From assembly GCA_025602915.1 (NCBI GenBank), contig JAHLJZ010000113.1:1-64000 (forward strand): a stretch of DNA of 64,000 nucleotides. Direction: 5' to 3'. The position numbers and the translations under genes are program-made. The stretch comes from Paraphysoderma sedebokerense. Lineage: Eukaryota; Blastocladiomycota; Physodermatomycetes; Physodermatales; Physodermataceae. A model generated the notes under the pieces. The model was not told the DNA's origin, did no database searches, and saw only the letters and a program-made list of their open reading frames with translations. This document shows positions 10,809 through 21,740 of the stretch, one piece after another; position 1 is the stretch's first letter; the number at the start of each line of letters is the position of its first letter.

Positions 10809-13215
10809 CTACAGTCCACCCATAATTTCCAACGCTACACCCGGAAAATTTTCAATCAACTCTTTGAACTCGGGATTGTCTCTCACTAGTTTTAAATTCT
10901 TCCGCAAAAACATAGTCACCCCCATTTTTAGACTTTCGTCGCCCATCCTTTCGGAAAAGTAAAATAGATTAACACAATTTTCGAGAGTCAAAGAAGATAG
11001 TAACCGTGTTGTAAGAAGTTTGGTAAGTGAAGTTAACATGTACTGGTGCGAGATGAGGTATAAAGATTGAATTAAGTGCGTGGGAAACGGAATGGATGAT
11101 GAGTTTTCGTCTAAGGATGGTATATCAGACGAAACGGAAGAAGGTAGTGAAGGCGAAATGGAGATACTGCCGGTATAAATGTACTCTAGCATCATAAGGA
11201 CAATGGAAGGTGGGAAATCGGTGATGATGATTTCCGATCTAGGTTGGAATGAGGGATCATGAAGATGAGAGTTTCGAGTACGGCCGGACCGGTTTGAATC
11301 GTGAGATGAGTGAGATGAAGAAGACCCGAATGACTGGTCGCTTTGGGCGTAATTTGACAAGTTACTATATCCAGTTCCGGTCCCTGCGTTACCGCCTTCA
11401 TGAATCGTGCGCTGGGGTCTCCTCCCGATAGCAGAGACCGACCCACTACTCTTCTCATTGGTCTGATCAGTGTATCCACTTTTTCCAGCCCTCGCTGCGT
11501 CGTCCGCATTCGGAAGGTTATTTCCACTATGTCTGGTTGCGTATCCTGATGATGCGTTGGATATCCTCGAGTCGCTGTAGTTACCACTATCAATACTGGC
11601 AGGACTCTTGTTGTCTGTTCCATGAATAGCTCCACTGAAAGTAGCATTTGCAGTTTTAAAAGTTGATACAGACTGTGACAAGTACGGAGCTGTAGGAAAC
11701 GATTCTTTTAATCCCGAGTCAAATAGCATGCGAAAGTATTCTGATCGGGCACAGAGAATTGTCTTATGTGCGTAGATTAAGGTTTCGTTTGATGATGGAT
11801 TCTCTGGGGAAGTAGGTGGTAACGGCGGGTTCGGGAATGCTTCAGGCCTTTGATGACCTTCTGATGAACAGTCACGCCTTGGGATTGGTAATATCCCCCA
11901 TAAATCAGACCGCATGTCGAATTGCGATTTACCATCTGAATAGCGGACAATAAAGACCACATCCGAATCTTTGATGTTGTTGAGGTACCATCGAAATTCC
12001 GGGGAAAAGACAAATATTTCATCATTCTGTTTGAATGGCTTCCTAGTCTGTTTCCTCTGTGAAGATGTCAGAGACAGAGAACTGGGCTCGGGGAAATACG
12101 GCATATCATCGTTTGACCATACTTTGACGCTTAATCGAATGGTGTTTGCCGGCTGCTGGGAGGTACTTGAGGCAGATGAGTAATGGCTTGGTCCCTCACG
12201 TCTCTGGGGTTGTTGCTGATTATAAGGATGGCGATGATGGTAATGGTGATGTCGATGTCGCGAATCATCCTGCGGATGCTGCCCTTGCGAATCTGCTGTC
12301 ATGTCTGTGTTGTCCTGGTGCGTCCGCTGGAACTGGTTATGCGACGATGAGTACTTTTTCACATTGGACACCAACGAAGCAACTTTGACCGGATCCCAAC
12401 CGATCCAATCTCTCTTCTCTGTGACCATGCATCCTGTCATACGATTGTCAAAGACCAGTTCGCCGTCGTCGTTCCATATCATCAAGCTAAAGTTGACATG
12501 TCGGCGCCACCCTGGAAACGACAGATCCGATGAAGATGGGTGGGCATGAATACGAAGGGTAAGATGGGGTCCGTGAGTGGAAGAGTTGACAGGCAGATGG
12601 TGCACTGGAGTCCTAAACAAATGAAGCTGCCATAGCACACCTATTGAAGAGTAGATTAGGTTCGTTAACCTCTTGTTTAAATGGCTTATGCATAGACAAT
12701 CCGATACCTACCATCACATCCGAAAGATTTCGAAGCAATTCCTTCTTCGCCGATTTTCAGAATATCATGGACTGTCCATGTGAATCCTAATTGATAAAAG
12801 GCAATCATAAGTATTCGCCTTTAATTGCATTATGAGAATAGACAGTTTCGACAACTGAACAGCAAATGCGGGAAAAATAGTATGTGCTGCATATATATAG
12901 AGTGGATGAAGTTTAACTTTATAACCTACCACTGTTTGAACCATCACAGAAACAACAGCGACGAGCATAAGAGGACAAATAGAAAATGAGCAATCGATAA
13001 TCGTAGTATAGGATAGAAAGATTAAAGGTTTAGAGACATTAGAATCGAAAAGGATAAAAGACATAGAACGAATGTGCGATTTGTTAAAACGTACATGGCA
13101 ACATCTGCTTTGATACCGGGACCGGCAAGAAGAAAGTGTCAACAGATATGAATACTGCAAGGGGATGATCCCATACCCAAATAATACAATGGAAATTACC
13201 TGAATCCATTATCAT
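10809..13215 (-). CDS. MATH-BTB domain protein (SPOP-like cullin-3 adaptor)
   Basis: Exons 13200-13215, 12712-12786 and 10809-12640 give 640 residues. The N-terminal MATH domain begins GFTWTVHDI and runs to about residue 115 (GVLWQLHLF, NFSLMIWNDDG). A His/Gln-rich linker follows. The BTB domain starts SDVVFIVRYSDG and contains IYAHKTILCARSEYF. It is interrupted by about 170 low-complexity, Ser/Asn-rich residues before resuming at IIITDFPPSIV and MLEYIYTG. MATH-BTB proteins bind substrates through MATH and cullin-3 through BTB. The first exon is tiny, and the first intron (about 410 bases) is much longer than its neighbours, so the exact start is less certain than the rest. Confidence 0.82.
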
Positions 13216-13705
13216 TTAAAAATAAACGTTTTTGAGACGCTTTGGCCGGTGTTTAAGGATATACGAGTCTCTTGATGCCTCACAGCCGCGGATATGTTTA
13301 AAAGAGCATACAGAAGGTTGGAGTTGACAAAAGGGAAGGACAAATCTGTTGATCCGTATGAGATGATGTCGATGGATATGAAAAAAGTGCCGGAAAATTG
13401 CTCCTTCGTTCAAGATTGCTATCGATGTGGTTTTGGCAAACAAAGTTGTATTAGAGTTTAGGGCGAAAAACAGTTTTAAGAAATCCCTGCGACGATCCGA
13501 ATGTCTTTTTGGATGACAACAGGATGGATGAGAGTGTCCGATGGACGGAATTGGGGCCCGGAATCGCTTGAGGAGGTTTAATATAAAAAATATTAAAAAA
13601 TTTAAGTTGGCAATATAAGAGGGAATCGGCCGAAATTCAATTTTTAGGGAGAAAAGAGACAAAGTGAGCAAGGGTGAGATTGGGAGACACCTGGAGAGGA
13701 ACGGC

Positions 13706-13810
13706 CACGTGGCTTCCCTTATGCTTCCCTCGGGTGCCACATGCTGCCTGTGGCGTCATTTGCCCGGCGTCACGTGGCTTGTGGCTCACACTCGCCGAGA
13801 CCGCCACGTG
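13706..13810. promoter_or_regulatory. Cluster of three CACGTG palindromes
   Basis: CACGTG occurs at 13706-13711, 13771-13776 and 13805-13810. All are followed by GGC or GGCT, in a GC-rich patch within an AT-rich region. They lie 490-600 bases upstream of the MATH-BTB start. CACGTG is the E-box bound by bHLH factors (Pho4, Cbf1, Myc/USF classes). Confidence 0.5.
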
Positions 13811-13951
13811 GCTGTCATTTGCATCCGGGCCATTCTAATTTTGATTTGTCATACATTCTATCTATACAGTATTCATTTTGATTCAACAAAAAAAGGGAAT
13901 TCAAATTATATTGAATAAATGGCAATAATTTAATAAAAGTAATTCAATGAT

Positions 13952-16519
13952 CTATCCGAACCTCATCGCATTCACTGCCTTTCTCGTCCATAAAAGTTGT
14001 AGTAGCATTATCACACCAGCGTAACCAAGTAGGACCGATATCTGATACTCTGTTGCAACAAGTGGGTTAGTCATGCTCCCTCGTTCCCATAATAAGCGCT
14101 GAAAGGCAAAAGTCATCCAACCACCGAATGTCCCCACACCGTAAAGAATAAAATACTTGCAGCTTATCACAAAGACTTTTTTGAAATTAAATCCTTCCCT
14201 GGTTGGTGGATCTGGATCATTGGGGACGAAACTGGCAATCAATCCAAGTGTTATGAATATGTGGGTGGTGATGGTGGATATGGACGTGAACATGATAACG
14301 CTGCCAGGAGTCCACCATGAGCCGGTTTTGGGCGATGCTGCCACTGTGATAGTTAACAGTATCCCCACTAGCGCCAATATATACAGAATACTGAATTTGC
14401 TGGAACGAATACTGAAGATTGTGAATAAAGTGACCGTTAAAAGTAATTTGATAGTGGCAATAAGTCCCGTTGAACCTTGTAGCCCCAAAATGGCTACAGT
14501 AAAAAGTACATCTTGGAGGAACGAACGAGTGAATTTTAAATATGACAACAGCCCTGCTAATCTAGCATCAATTGCTTCTCGCGTAGCTGGACCGTTCCGA
14601 AAAATACTATTATGATATGCCGAATAATTTCCAGGATTTAGAAAGAGGAGAATAAGCATTATGGCGTTGTTCGGTATGCCCAGAATAGTTGAGTAGTGTT
14701 TACGAATCATAAAGGCGAGGGCCAGTTGTGAGATTAAAAAGAATGCCAACCAAACGAATGCAACACTCGTCAAGGCGATCCCAACATTTCCTTCGGACAC
14801 CTTAGCGATCCATTTCCCGACATTGAAAATCAAACTATAAAAGGATGAGATCGAAGCCAGTAAGGATATCAATGAAAGTATTTCCATTTCTTTCTTCCAA
14901 AATACTTTTGTCAACACCAAAACTATCGAAATAATCAGAAACAGAGCGTACGCTACAATTTCGGCGATGAATGCGTACAGAATAGGCAACTGTTTTTCGG
15001 ACCAACACCGACCGATCAACTTGGTGGAAGTAGAGAAGCTGATTAAAAATTCTGTATTTTCTAAATGACAACTACTAATACCAGAAAAAGAGTAGTCTTC
15101 AATCGTTCCAAAAGCTCCATTGGTTTCCGTAATACTGATTGTGTTACAACCACTTCTTGCAATAATTCTGATCGGTTGTGATGATGAGATATTTCGGATA
15201 GTTAAATGTCCCCGGCAGTGTATCATTACTGGTTCATTCGATTCGATAATTATATTAATGAGAGTCAAACTCCCATAATCCCACTGTTGAAGGATGAGAT
15301 TTGGAGCTACTAATCTTGAATTCTGAATGTTAAGGACAGACCAGGGGTTGATATTCATTGTTGTGTTACTTTTTAAATTTGAATTGGAGATTCGCATTCG
15401 GTTCAATTGTGTATAAAGGTTTACATTGGAACCAAGATCGACTTGGCCCACGCATGAAGAGCCAGTGGTCACATCTGTGGAAAGCGTTAGGTCATCATAA
15501 TAATACGACCGCGACTCTTCACCGCAATTAAAAGCGATATAATCGAAAGATGATGAGTCAATTGTCACATCGTTCGAAACAATTCTTGCATCGAGGAAAT
15601 GTGATTGCTTAATCGTAATCTGACAAGCAGAAATCAACGATTTCGAACCAAATGAAGAATGAATGAAAACGTTCTGGCCGCATCCGCATGACCACGAGTT
15701 ACCCTGACAACTAAACTTGACAGGAAGTACAACACTGCTTAATGAATTGTTCGTCGAAATAATGGAAATATTACCACATGTCGCAATACCATCAATATGA
15801 ATTACCCGAGACGATGAAACATTGTGAAGCAATATCTCGTTGAAACAAGACAAATATACGCCAGATTGGGATGTCAAAGTGGTGTTTCGTAGGGTAATAG
15901 AGGCGCCAATTTGGTTGGAACTAAACTTGTCATATAGTACGGGCCAAATGTAATTAAATCTAATCTCTGTTGCATTCATCACAGTATTCCAAACATGAAT
16001 GGAATCTCTACCTGAAACCCAGAATGATTGAATATTTCGCACTTCCGAGTCCGAAATTGAAAGAGCATGCAGATATAATGAAGAGTAATTACGATGAGAA
16101 AACCCAACAGAGCAATCAGCCAAATAGGAATAATTAACTTGAATTTGCGTCGCTTTTAAAGAAACATCACGTAGTGTAGATTTCGCGGCGGTAATAGTGC
16201 AAGCCGACAATGTTGTCTTATTTAAATTGGAAGTATCAATGAGTAAATTCCCATTGGTGCAATTTTCAAAATCACCATCCGCATTCAACACTTCCACTTC
16301 CACGGCCAGTCTCGGTATTACTGAGACGTTGGTGAATGATACATTGCGGGGTTCAGCGATTTTGAAGTATGTGAGGTTGCAATCCGAAATGTTCACTCTA
16401 TCGAGGCCGCAGGGTATACTGTTTGTAATGACTTGACTGCAATTGTAGGAACCGCAGGTTGTTTGACTCTGAGCAGATGCAAAGAAAATACAGATAATTG
16501 CGAGAAATATAGTATACAT
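13952..16519 (-). CDS. Intronless large membrane protein: N-glycosylated ectodomain plus multipass C-terminus
   Basis: One uninterrupted frame of 855 residues. It begins with a signal peptide (MYTIFLAIICIFFASAQ) followed by about 500 extracellular residues rich in Asn, Ser, Thr and beta-branched residues, with many NxS/T sites. These show a loose repeating pattern of short strands such as NVSFTNVSVI and SISDSEVRNI, suggestive of a parallel beta-helix. From about residue 525 there are eight to ten hydrophobic helices, ending in a short tail. No family is recognised. A sensor, adhesion receptor or transporter are all conceivable. It lacks introns, unlike almost every neighbour. Confidence 0.8.
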   Translation of the reverse strand: MYTIFLAIICIFFASAQSQTTCGSYNCSQVITNSIPCGLDRVNISDCNLTYFKIAEPRNVSFTNVSVIPRLAVEVEVLNADGDFENCTNGNLLIDTSNLNKTTLSACTITAAKSTLRDVSLKATQIQVNYSYLADCSVGFSHRNYSSLYLHALSISDSEVRNIQSFWVSGRDSIHVWNTVMNATEIRFNYIWPVLYDKFSSNQIGASITLRNTTLTSQSGVYLSCFNEILLHNVSSSRVIHIDGIATCGNISIISTNNSLSSVVLPVKFSCQGNSWSCGCGQNVFIHSSFGSKSLISACQITIKQSHFLDARIVSNDVTIDSSSFDYIAFNCGEESRSYYYDDLTLSTDVTTGSSCVGQVDLGSNVNLYTQLNRMRISNSNLKSNTTMNINPWSVLNIQNSRLVAPNLILQQWDYGSLTLINIIIESNEPVMIHCRGHLTIRNISSSQPIRIIARSGCNTISITETNGAFGTIEDYSFSGISSCHLENTEFLISFSTSTKLIGRCWSEKQLPILYAFIAEIVAYALFLIISIVLVLTKVFWKKEMEILSLISLLASISSFYSLIFNVGKWIAKVSEGNVGIALTSVAFVWLAFFLISQLALAFMIRKHYSTILGIPNNAIMLILLFLNPGNYSAYHNSIFRNGPATREAIDARLAGLLSYLKFTRSFLQDVLFTVAILGLQGSTGLIATIKLLLTVTLFTIFSIRSSKFSILYILALVGILLTITVAASPKTGSWWTPGSVIMFTSISTITTHIFITLGLIASFVPNDPDPPTREGFNFKKVFVISCKYFILYGVGTFGGWMTFAFQRLLWERGSMTNPLVATEYQISVLLGYAGVIMLLQLLWTRKAVNAMRFG

Positions 16520-17213
16520 TTCGCAACTGATTTAGAACGGGAATGGAATTGCTTTTAAATTCGGCGCTGCTAAAGAATTCAGAGTTCTGAAAGTTTAAAT
16601 TCTCAACTCAAATTATGGGAAATGCAACGATAGGTGGTCGAGAATGGTAATTTTTGGCTTCCCACACGAATGCTGTTTAGGCAACACTGAGCTTATAAAT
16701 GTTGGAGAAAGTCGCTTGAGACTTTGCCATCTGGCTCAGACGAGGTAAAGGGCTTCAAGTATGTTAGAGGACTGTTACAAGGGTATGACCGGATTCAGTA
16801 AGAAAAATAGATGCAGAAATACTCAGCTACATACATCTTTTGCACATATGAAAAACTTTGCACCATTCTATTAAAGGCCTAGATGAAGTATTTAGGGCTC
16901 GAAATTGCTCGCTTAAGAGTTAGTGGGCCACGGACTTTGTCACAGCCAAGACCAGTGGTGGGGTTGACCAATATAAGGCTTTTGACCATTCAGTATATAA
17001 ACTTAATAATGTTTCTGAATTATAGATGTAACATTGATAATAAAAAAGCTGTCAATATTTTTCATTATTACTTTCTTATCAATTTTCTCTGAATGGGAAG
17101 AACGCGTGCCTTCGTTCCCTCGTCATTCGCATTCAATCTCAATTCCATCTCTGCGATATAAAAACTCACAAGTAACAACCACAGCATATTCTGAATCTCT
17201 TCCCGCTCTCATT
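16520..17213. other. Divergent intergenic region
   Basis: About 690 bases between the starts of the ectodomain gene (minus) and the CKAP2-like gene (plus). It should contain both promoters. I see no coding frame or strong repeat. Confidence 0.55.
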
Positions 17214-20200
17214 ATGAATCCTTTGGACAAGGAAAACGCTCTTGCTCTCCCCTCGTCTGCATCCGCTCTGGCCGCCAAGTCTCAGACTGTCCTGGACAGG
17301 AGAAAGATGCTGGAGGAATGGAGGAAAAAGAAACAAGAATCACAGAATAAATCAAGTGCTCCAAAGTATGTTTTCGTTTAGTATTTCGTATTATATGTTA
17401 TGCACAAGACACATAGATAATGCATGCATGCTAATTGGCTTTCTTTGTTGTTTTTTCTTTTGGAATCCACCCAAAGGCCAAACAACACAACCACTGTGCT
17501 TCCGAAAAAGGATTTTGCAATCGTCAAGAAACCTTCCGCTTCTAAAGGTAAATTTCGATATTATCTAATATTCAGATTGCTTCCTTTGTACCATTCTGAC
17601 AATAAGTCATTCGTTCTCCTCTTTCTCATAGTCCCTGAATCTAAGCCAGTTCTAAAAGCTTCCAGAGTTCAAACAACTAAACCGACAGTAAATGCAGTCA
17701 AATCTTCTACCGCCCCTTCATCCCTCAAAATCAAACCAATGTTGTCTAACAATCACACTAAATCAGTTCCGGTGGGATCTCGCCTTAAAGTAACCATCAC
17801 TGCAACAGACTCTTCAAACTCGCGTCCCGCCTCTTCGGTTGCGAAGAAACCAGCAGTTCCATCGTTACAGAGAAAAGTATCGACAATGTCGCTTGGAAAA
17901 CAAAATGAGCGCGCTCTCGGTATTAGTACACTGAAAAGTACAAAATCGGCACAAGTACCAAAGGCTCAATCGAGAGAAGTTCCAAAGAAATCGACAGACG
18001 CCCCAGTAAAAACTCGTGTAGAGCGGCAGTCTGTCCCGCAGAAACTGGAAAGGAAAGCAAGAGAGTTCCTTCAAAAATCAATGGAAAACAGTTTGGTTGA
18101 AAAATCTACAATTGTTCAAGTCAAGGAACCATGTGATGTGGAGGTCACCGCTGAACCCAGTATCTTGACTGCAACAGTTGACAATGTTGGAATGACCCCA
18201 CTTGCGGAAGCAGTCATTGAGCCTAAGTCGCCTGGACTAGTAGACGATGCTGCAATAGCTTCATTTGAAGAGACGGTCGAACGTCAAATAGATGAGATTG
18301 AAAAGTCCCTCGGTTCAGTTGTCCTTTGTGACCCCAATATCAACGATACAGTGATGAACAAAGACTGCCCGAACGTAGAGAAGCAATTGAATGAAAGCTT
18401 ATCAATCGATGCCCTCGTTTCGACCTCTCTCAGTATCAATGATTCCATTCACCCACCTAGTGGTCCAGAAGAACCTGAACTGATTATCATTGACAATAAC
18501 AAATCTGTCGCCAGTCCACCTCGTGCCGACATAGTAAAATCCGAGGTTAGCCGACTCACGTTCAGTACACCCAAGACTGCAAAACTTCATCTGAAATCAA
18601 AGTTTTCCGAATCGGCCAAGAAGCTTAGCCTACTTCACAATGCTCTTGAAAAGGCAAATTCAAAATTGACCCCAGCGAAACTTTTTGCTGATCAAATTGG
18701 GAACCCAACGAAGGCTAGCATTCAAAATTTAGAAGACCGGTTTGCTAGTTTAAAAGTTGTTGACGCAGTGAAAAGGTGACCTCACAGATATTATTTCGCG
18801 TTTCAGTGGTATACGGACAATTATCCTAAAACATGAATTATAATGTAGTGCACCCATTGCTTCCTCACCGGCTGTGGTGAATTCAATTTCTGCCAACACA
18901 GCCTCGACTCTGTCTAATTTGTACTCCTCGCCTAAACCGAGATCTGTTCCCTACCGACTAAAGTAAGTAACATATACTATGAGAAATCTGGGACGGTTCT
19001 TTATTCTTACGTGTTATTTTTTTATTCTAAGCGACCAAGCTTGGGTGTACCCTAAATATCTACGTGTTATAAACGATAAAGGCGAAGTAGTTTCAGAAAC
19101 AAGGATAACATTTCCCGCTTTCCGTCTGTTCACTTTCAAAGACGCAGATTACACAGCCGAGGTAACCTTCTTCGTTGGCCAATGTTACTGTTTGACCTAC
19201 AGCAAAATGCCCTAACCTTTATTTGAGTAGCAAAATGATCTGAATCTTACTCGATGCATCTATGATATTTTAGCCGAAACTCCTAGCGGCTCAGTATACT
19301 CTCAGACGTTAGGTCCGACTTACAAAACTTTTGCAAGCTACTGGATCCGTCGTGCGAAAATGGAAGAACATTTTGGAAATTATGACGAGGTCGTGAATGT
19401 GTTTGACGAAGCTGAAAGGATTGGTGCCGAGGTATAGATTTTTAATTTAGTTTCCGTTCGGCTGGCTCTCACATATAATCGGATGTCTGATGTACCATAA
19501 TTTGTTATAGCCGATTGATGAGCTGAAAGAGGCACTTCGATCGTTTGTGTTGAGAATGAATATAACGGGAAAAGGTAAATGCGTCCTTCCTGTTTAGTAA
19601 TCCGATCTGCATACCACTGACATCATAACCAATCTACAGAAATTAAGAAACAACAGAAGCGGAAGCCAGGACGATTCGATTACGACGAATTGATGGCTTC
19701 TGTCATGTCACCAGAATCAGCGAAACCTACGTTTACTGCACTCCCTCGCCCTCCCACCGAAGTAGCCGATTCCCCTCCCCACTCCCAAACTAAGAATGAT
19801 TCCCAATCGGAACCGGAATATGTTGATTACGATGACGGTGTACCTGAGGAGGCCGAAGAATATGCCGAGAATGAACAACAGAAATGTAGTCATGAACTTG
19901 GAGATTTACTTTCTCAAATGGAAACTCTCAGTTTACGTCGGGACTTGGATTCACCTACTCCTGCCAACGCAACGAAGGAAGATGCAAAAGGAACATTTAT
20001 GGCTGTTACCCCAATCCGTGCCAGGAAAAAGGAACGAGAAGGTATTGAATATTCTCTTCATGTTCGAATGCGTAATTATACGGTGTTGACGCTGACCGTT
20101 GTTGGGTTTAGAATATGGAGCAGAGACTGTACTTACCCCTGTTCGTCGGTCTGCCAGAAACACGCCAAAGTGGGTCGATGTGTCGCCTGAAACTGAGAAT

Positions 20201-21554
20201 GAGAAGAAAGTTAAACAAGTGTTGAAAGAGGTGGGGTTGCCGTTTGTACCTAATAAGGTATGGTTTACTCAATTTTGTCAACCCTCAGGGCCTCGGAACG
20301 GAAGAGGTGATTCTAACCGTTCCCCATTTCGATTTCAAAGGCTCTACAGACAAAGACACCAAGTAAAATCAAGAAAGAAGGTGCGACACCAGGATCAACT
20401 GCAAAAGGTAGAAGTGCAAAAAGTAATCTTTCATTCCCTCGTTTCATCGAGTTGCCATTAGTATGTTCTTATTGACTTCTCTAGTAACAGGTGCCACAGT
20501 TTCTGAACAATCCGTTTCTCCCGCACCCCATTTAAATTTGGTGCTTGAGAATAAGGTATATGAAGGAGCAGAGACAAAGGATGTAATTAAAGGTTGGATA
20601 TCAAACTTTATTTGACTACGAAAACTTTTTTCTGATTCCATCAAAATGCCGTAGTTTCCACACAAGACGAAGCCCAAATCAAAACTGAAATGCCTGTTAG
20701 TGCTGCCACTAACGCCTTAGTGCAAGCTCCAGTCCAATTTGATTCAACTTCTCGCACAGGTAAGGAGAATCTCGTTTAGTTAAAGTGGTCCCTGGTGAAA
20801 TTCAACTTTAACTTCTGTCTTATCCACAGCCACACCCACACAGTCCACCCAAAGTTTCGGTAAGGAAACGATCGATACCGTATTCGTTATAACTCCGGAA
20901 CAGCCTGCGTTTCTCAAGTCAGAGATACCATCTCACTTGTTAAACCCAACTACGCCATTCACACATTCCGAGGAAGAGTATGACGATGACCAATACGAAG
21001 GTGCTTCTGTTGAAATGGTGTCACCGGCTCCATCGAATTTCTTTGCTAAAAATGTCACCCCTCAACCCATATTATCGAACCCCCGTCAACTTTCCCTATC
21101 TCAGTCTACTTCAAAAACGTTCCCTTCTCCGTTCACGTCTGGTCCGGAAGTATCAACTTCTCCTTCTCGAGCAGCTCCTTCAAGTATTTTGCGGTCCAAA
21201 CATATTGCTCAACGAGTCCCAAATTCGGCGTTAAAACGTGAAGTCCGGTTCGACGAGTACTCTGAATCTCCGGTTCCTTTATCGCCAAAAACTACAGTAA
21301 TGAAAACGCCAAAAGTTGACGCTTTAAAACTAGTATCTATGAAACCAACCGGACAAGAAATGGGTACACCACATTTAAAGTCTACCCCTGCGTCCTTTGT
21401 AACCTTGAGAAATACCCCTACCATTAAAGGCACTCCAAAGATGGGAACTCCAAGACGGGCGGCCAGATTTATGGGCACTCCGGGAAGAGTGTTGGTTGGT
21501 GGTGTGAAGGAGGAAGAACAGAAGAGACAAGCTGGGACGCCCAAGAGAAAGTAG
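17214..21554 (+). CDS. CKAP2-family (cytoskeleton-associated protein 2) protein
   Basis: Thirteen exons with fully consistent phases give 1145 residues: 17214-17365, 17477-17547, 17632-18775, 18849-18962, 19032-19161, 19231-19431, 19511-19574, 19640-20041, 20112-20257, 20341-20422, 20491-20592, 20655-20759 and 20830-21554. The N-terminus has a KEN box (DKENALALP) and a basic helix (RRKMLEEWRKKKQ). The middle matches the CKAP2 C-terminal domain: YWIRRAKMEEHFGNYDEVV, VFDEAERIGAEPIDELKEAL, then the hallmark YGAETVLTPVRRSAR. The tail is disordered with TP and SP repeats. Animal CKAP2 and CKAP2L bind spindle microtubules and are APC/C substrates through KEN boxes; a mitotic microtubule role here is inferred. 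One donor (GTGACC at 18776) is unusual. Confidence 0.83.
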
Positions 21555-21740
21555 ATGGCGATTACTTAAGTAAGATGAAGTTTTGTAATGAGATTGAGAT
21601 GTCTGCTGTTGCTCAGTTTCCTTTATGTTGACTTATTTTGAGATCGACCCATGTATTATTTAAGATTGTTTAAAACTACTCACAATAAACCACATACACA
21701 TACAAATTCTTCCATGCTACCCTACATCCAGTTAATTATT

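Noticed and set aside
13216-13740. A 174-codon minus-strand frame upstream of the MATH-BTB gene
   Set aside because: Composition is Phe/His/Arg-rich and irregular, it overlaps the likely promoter and 5' leader, and no motif is visible. Judged a chance frame.
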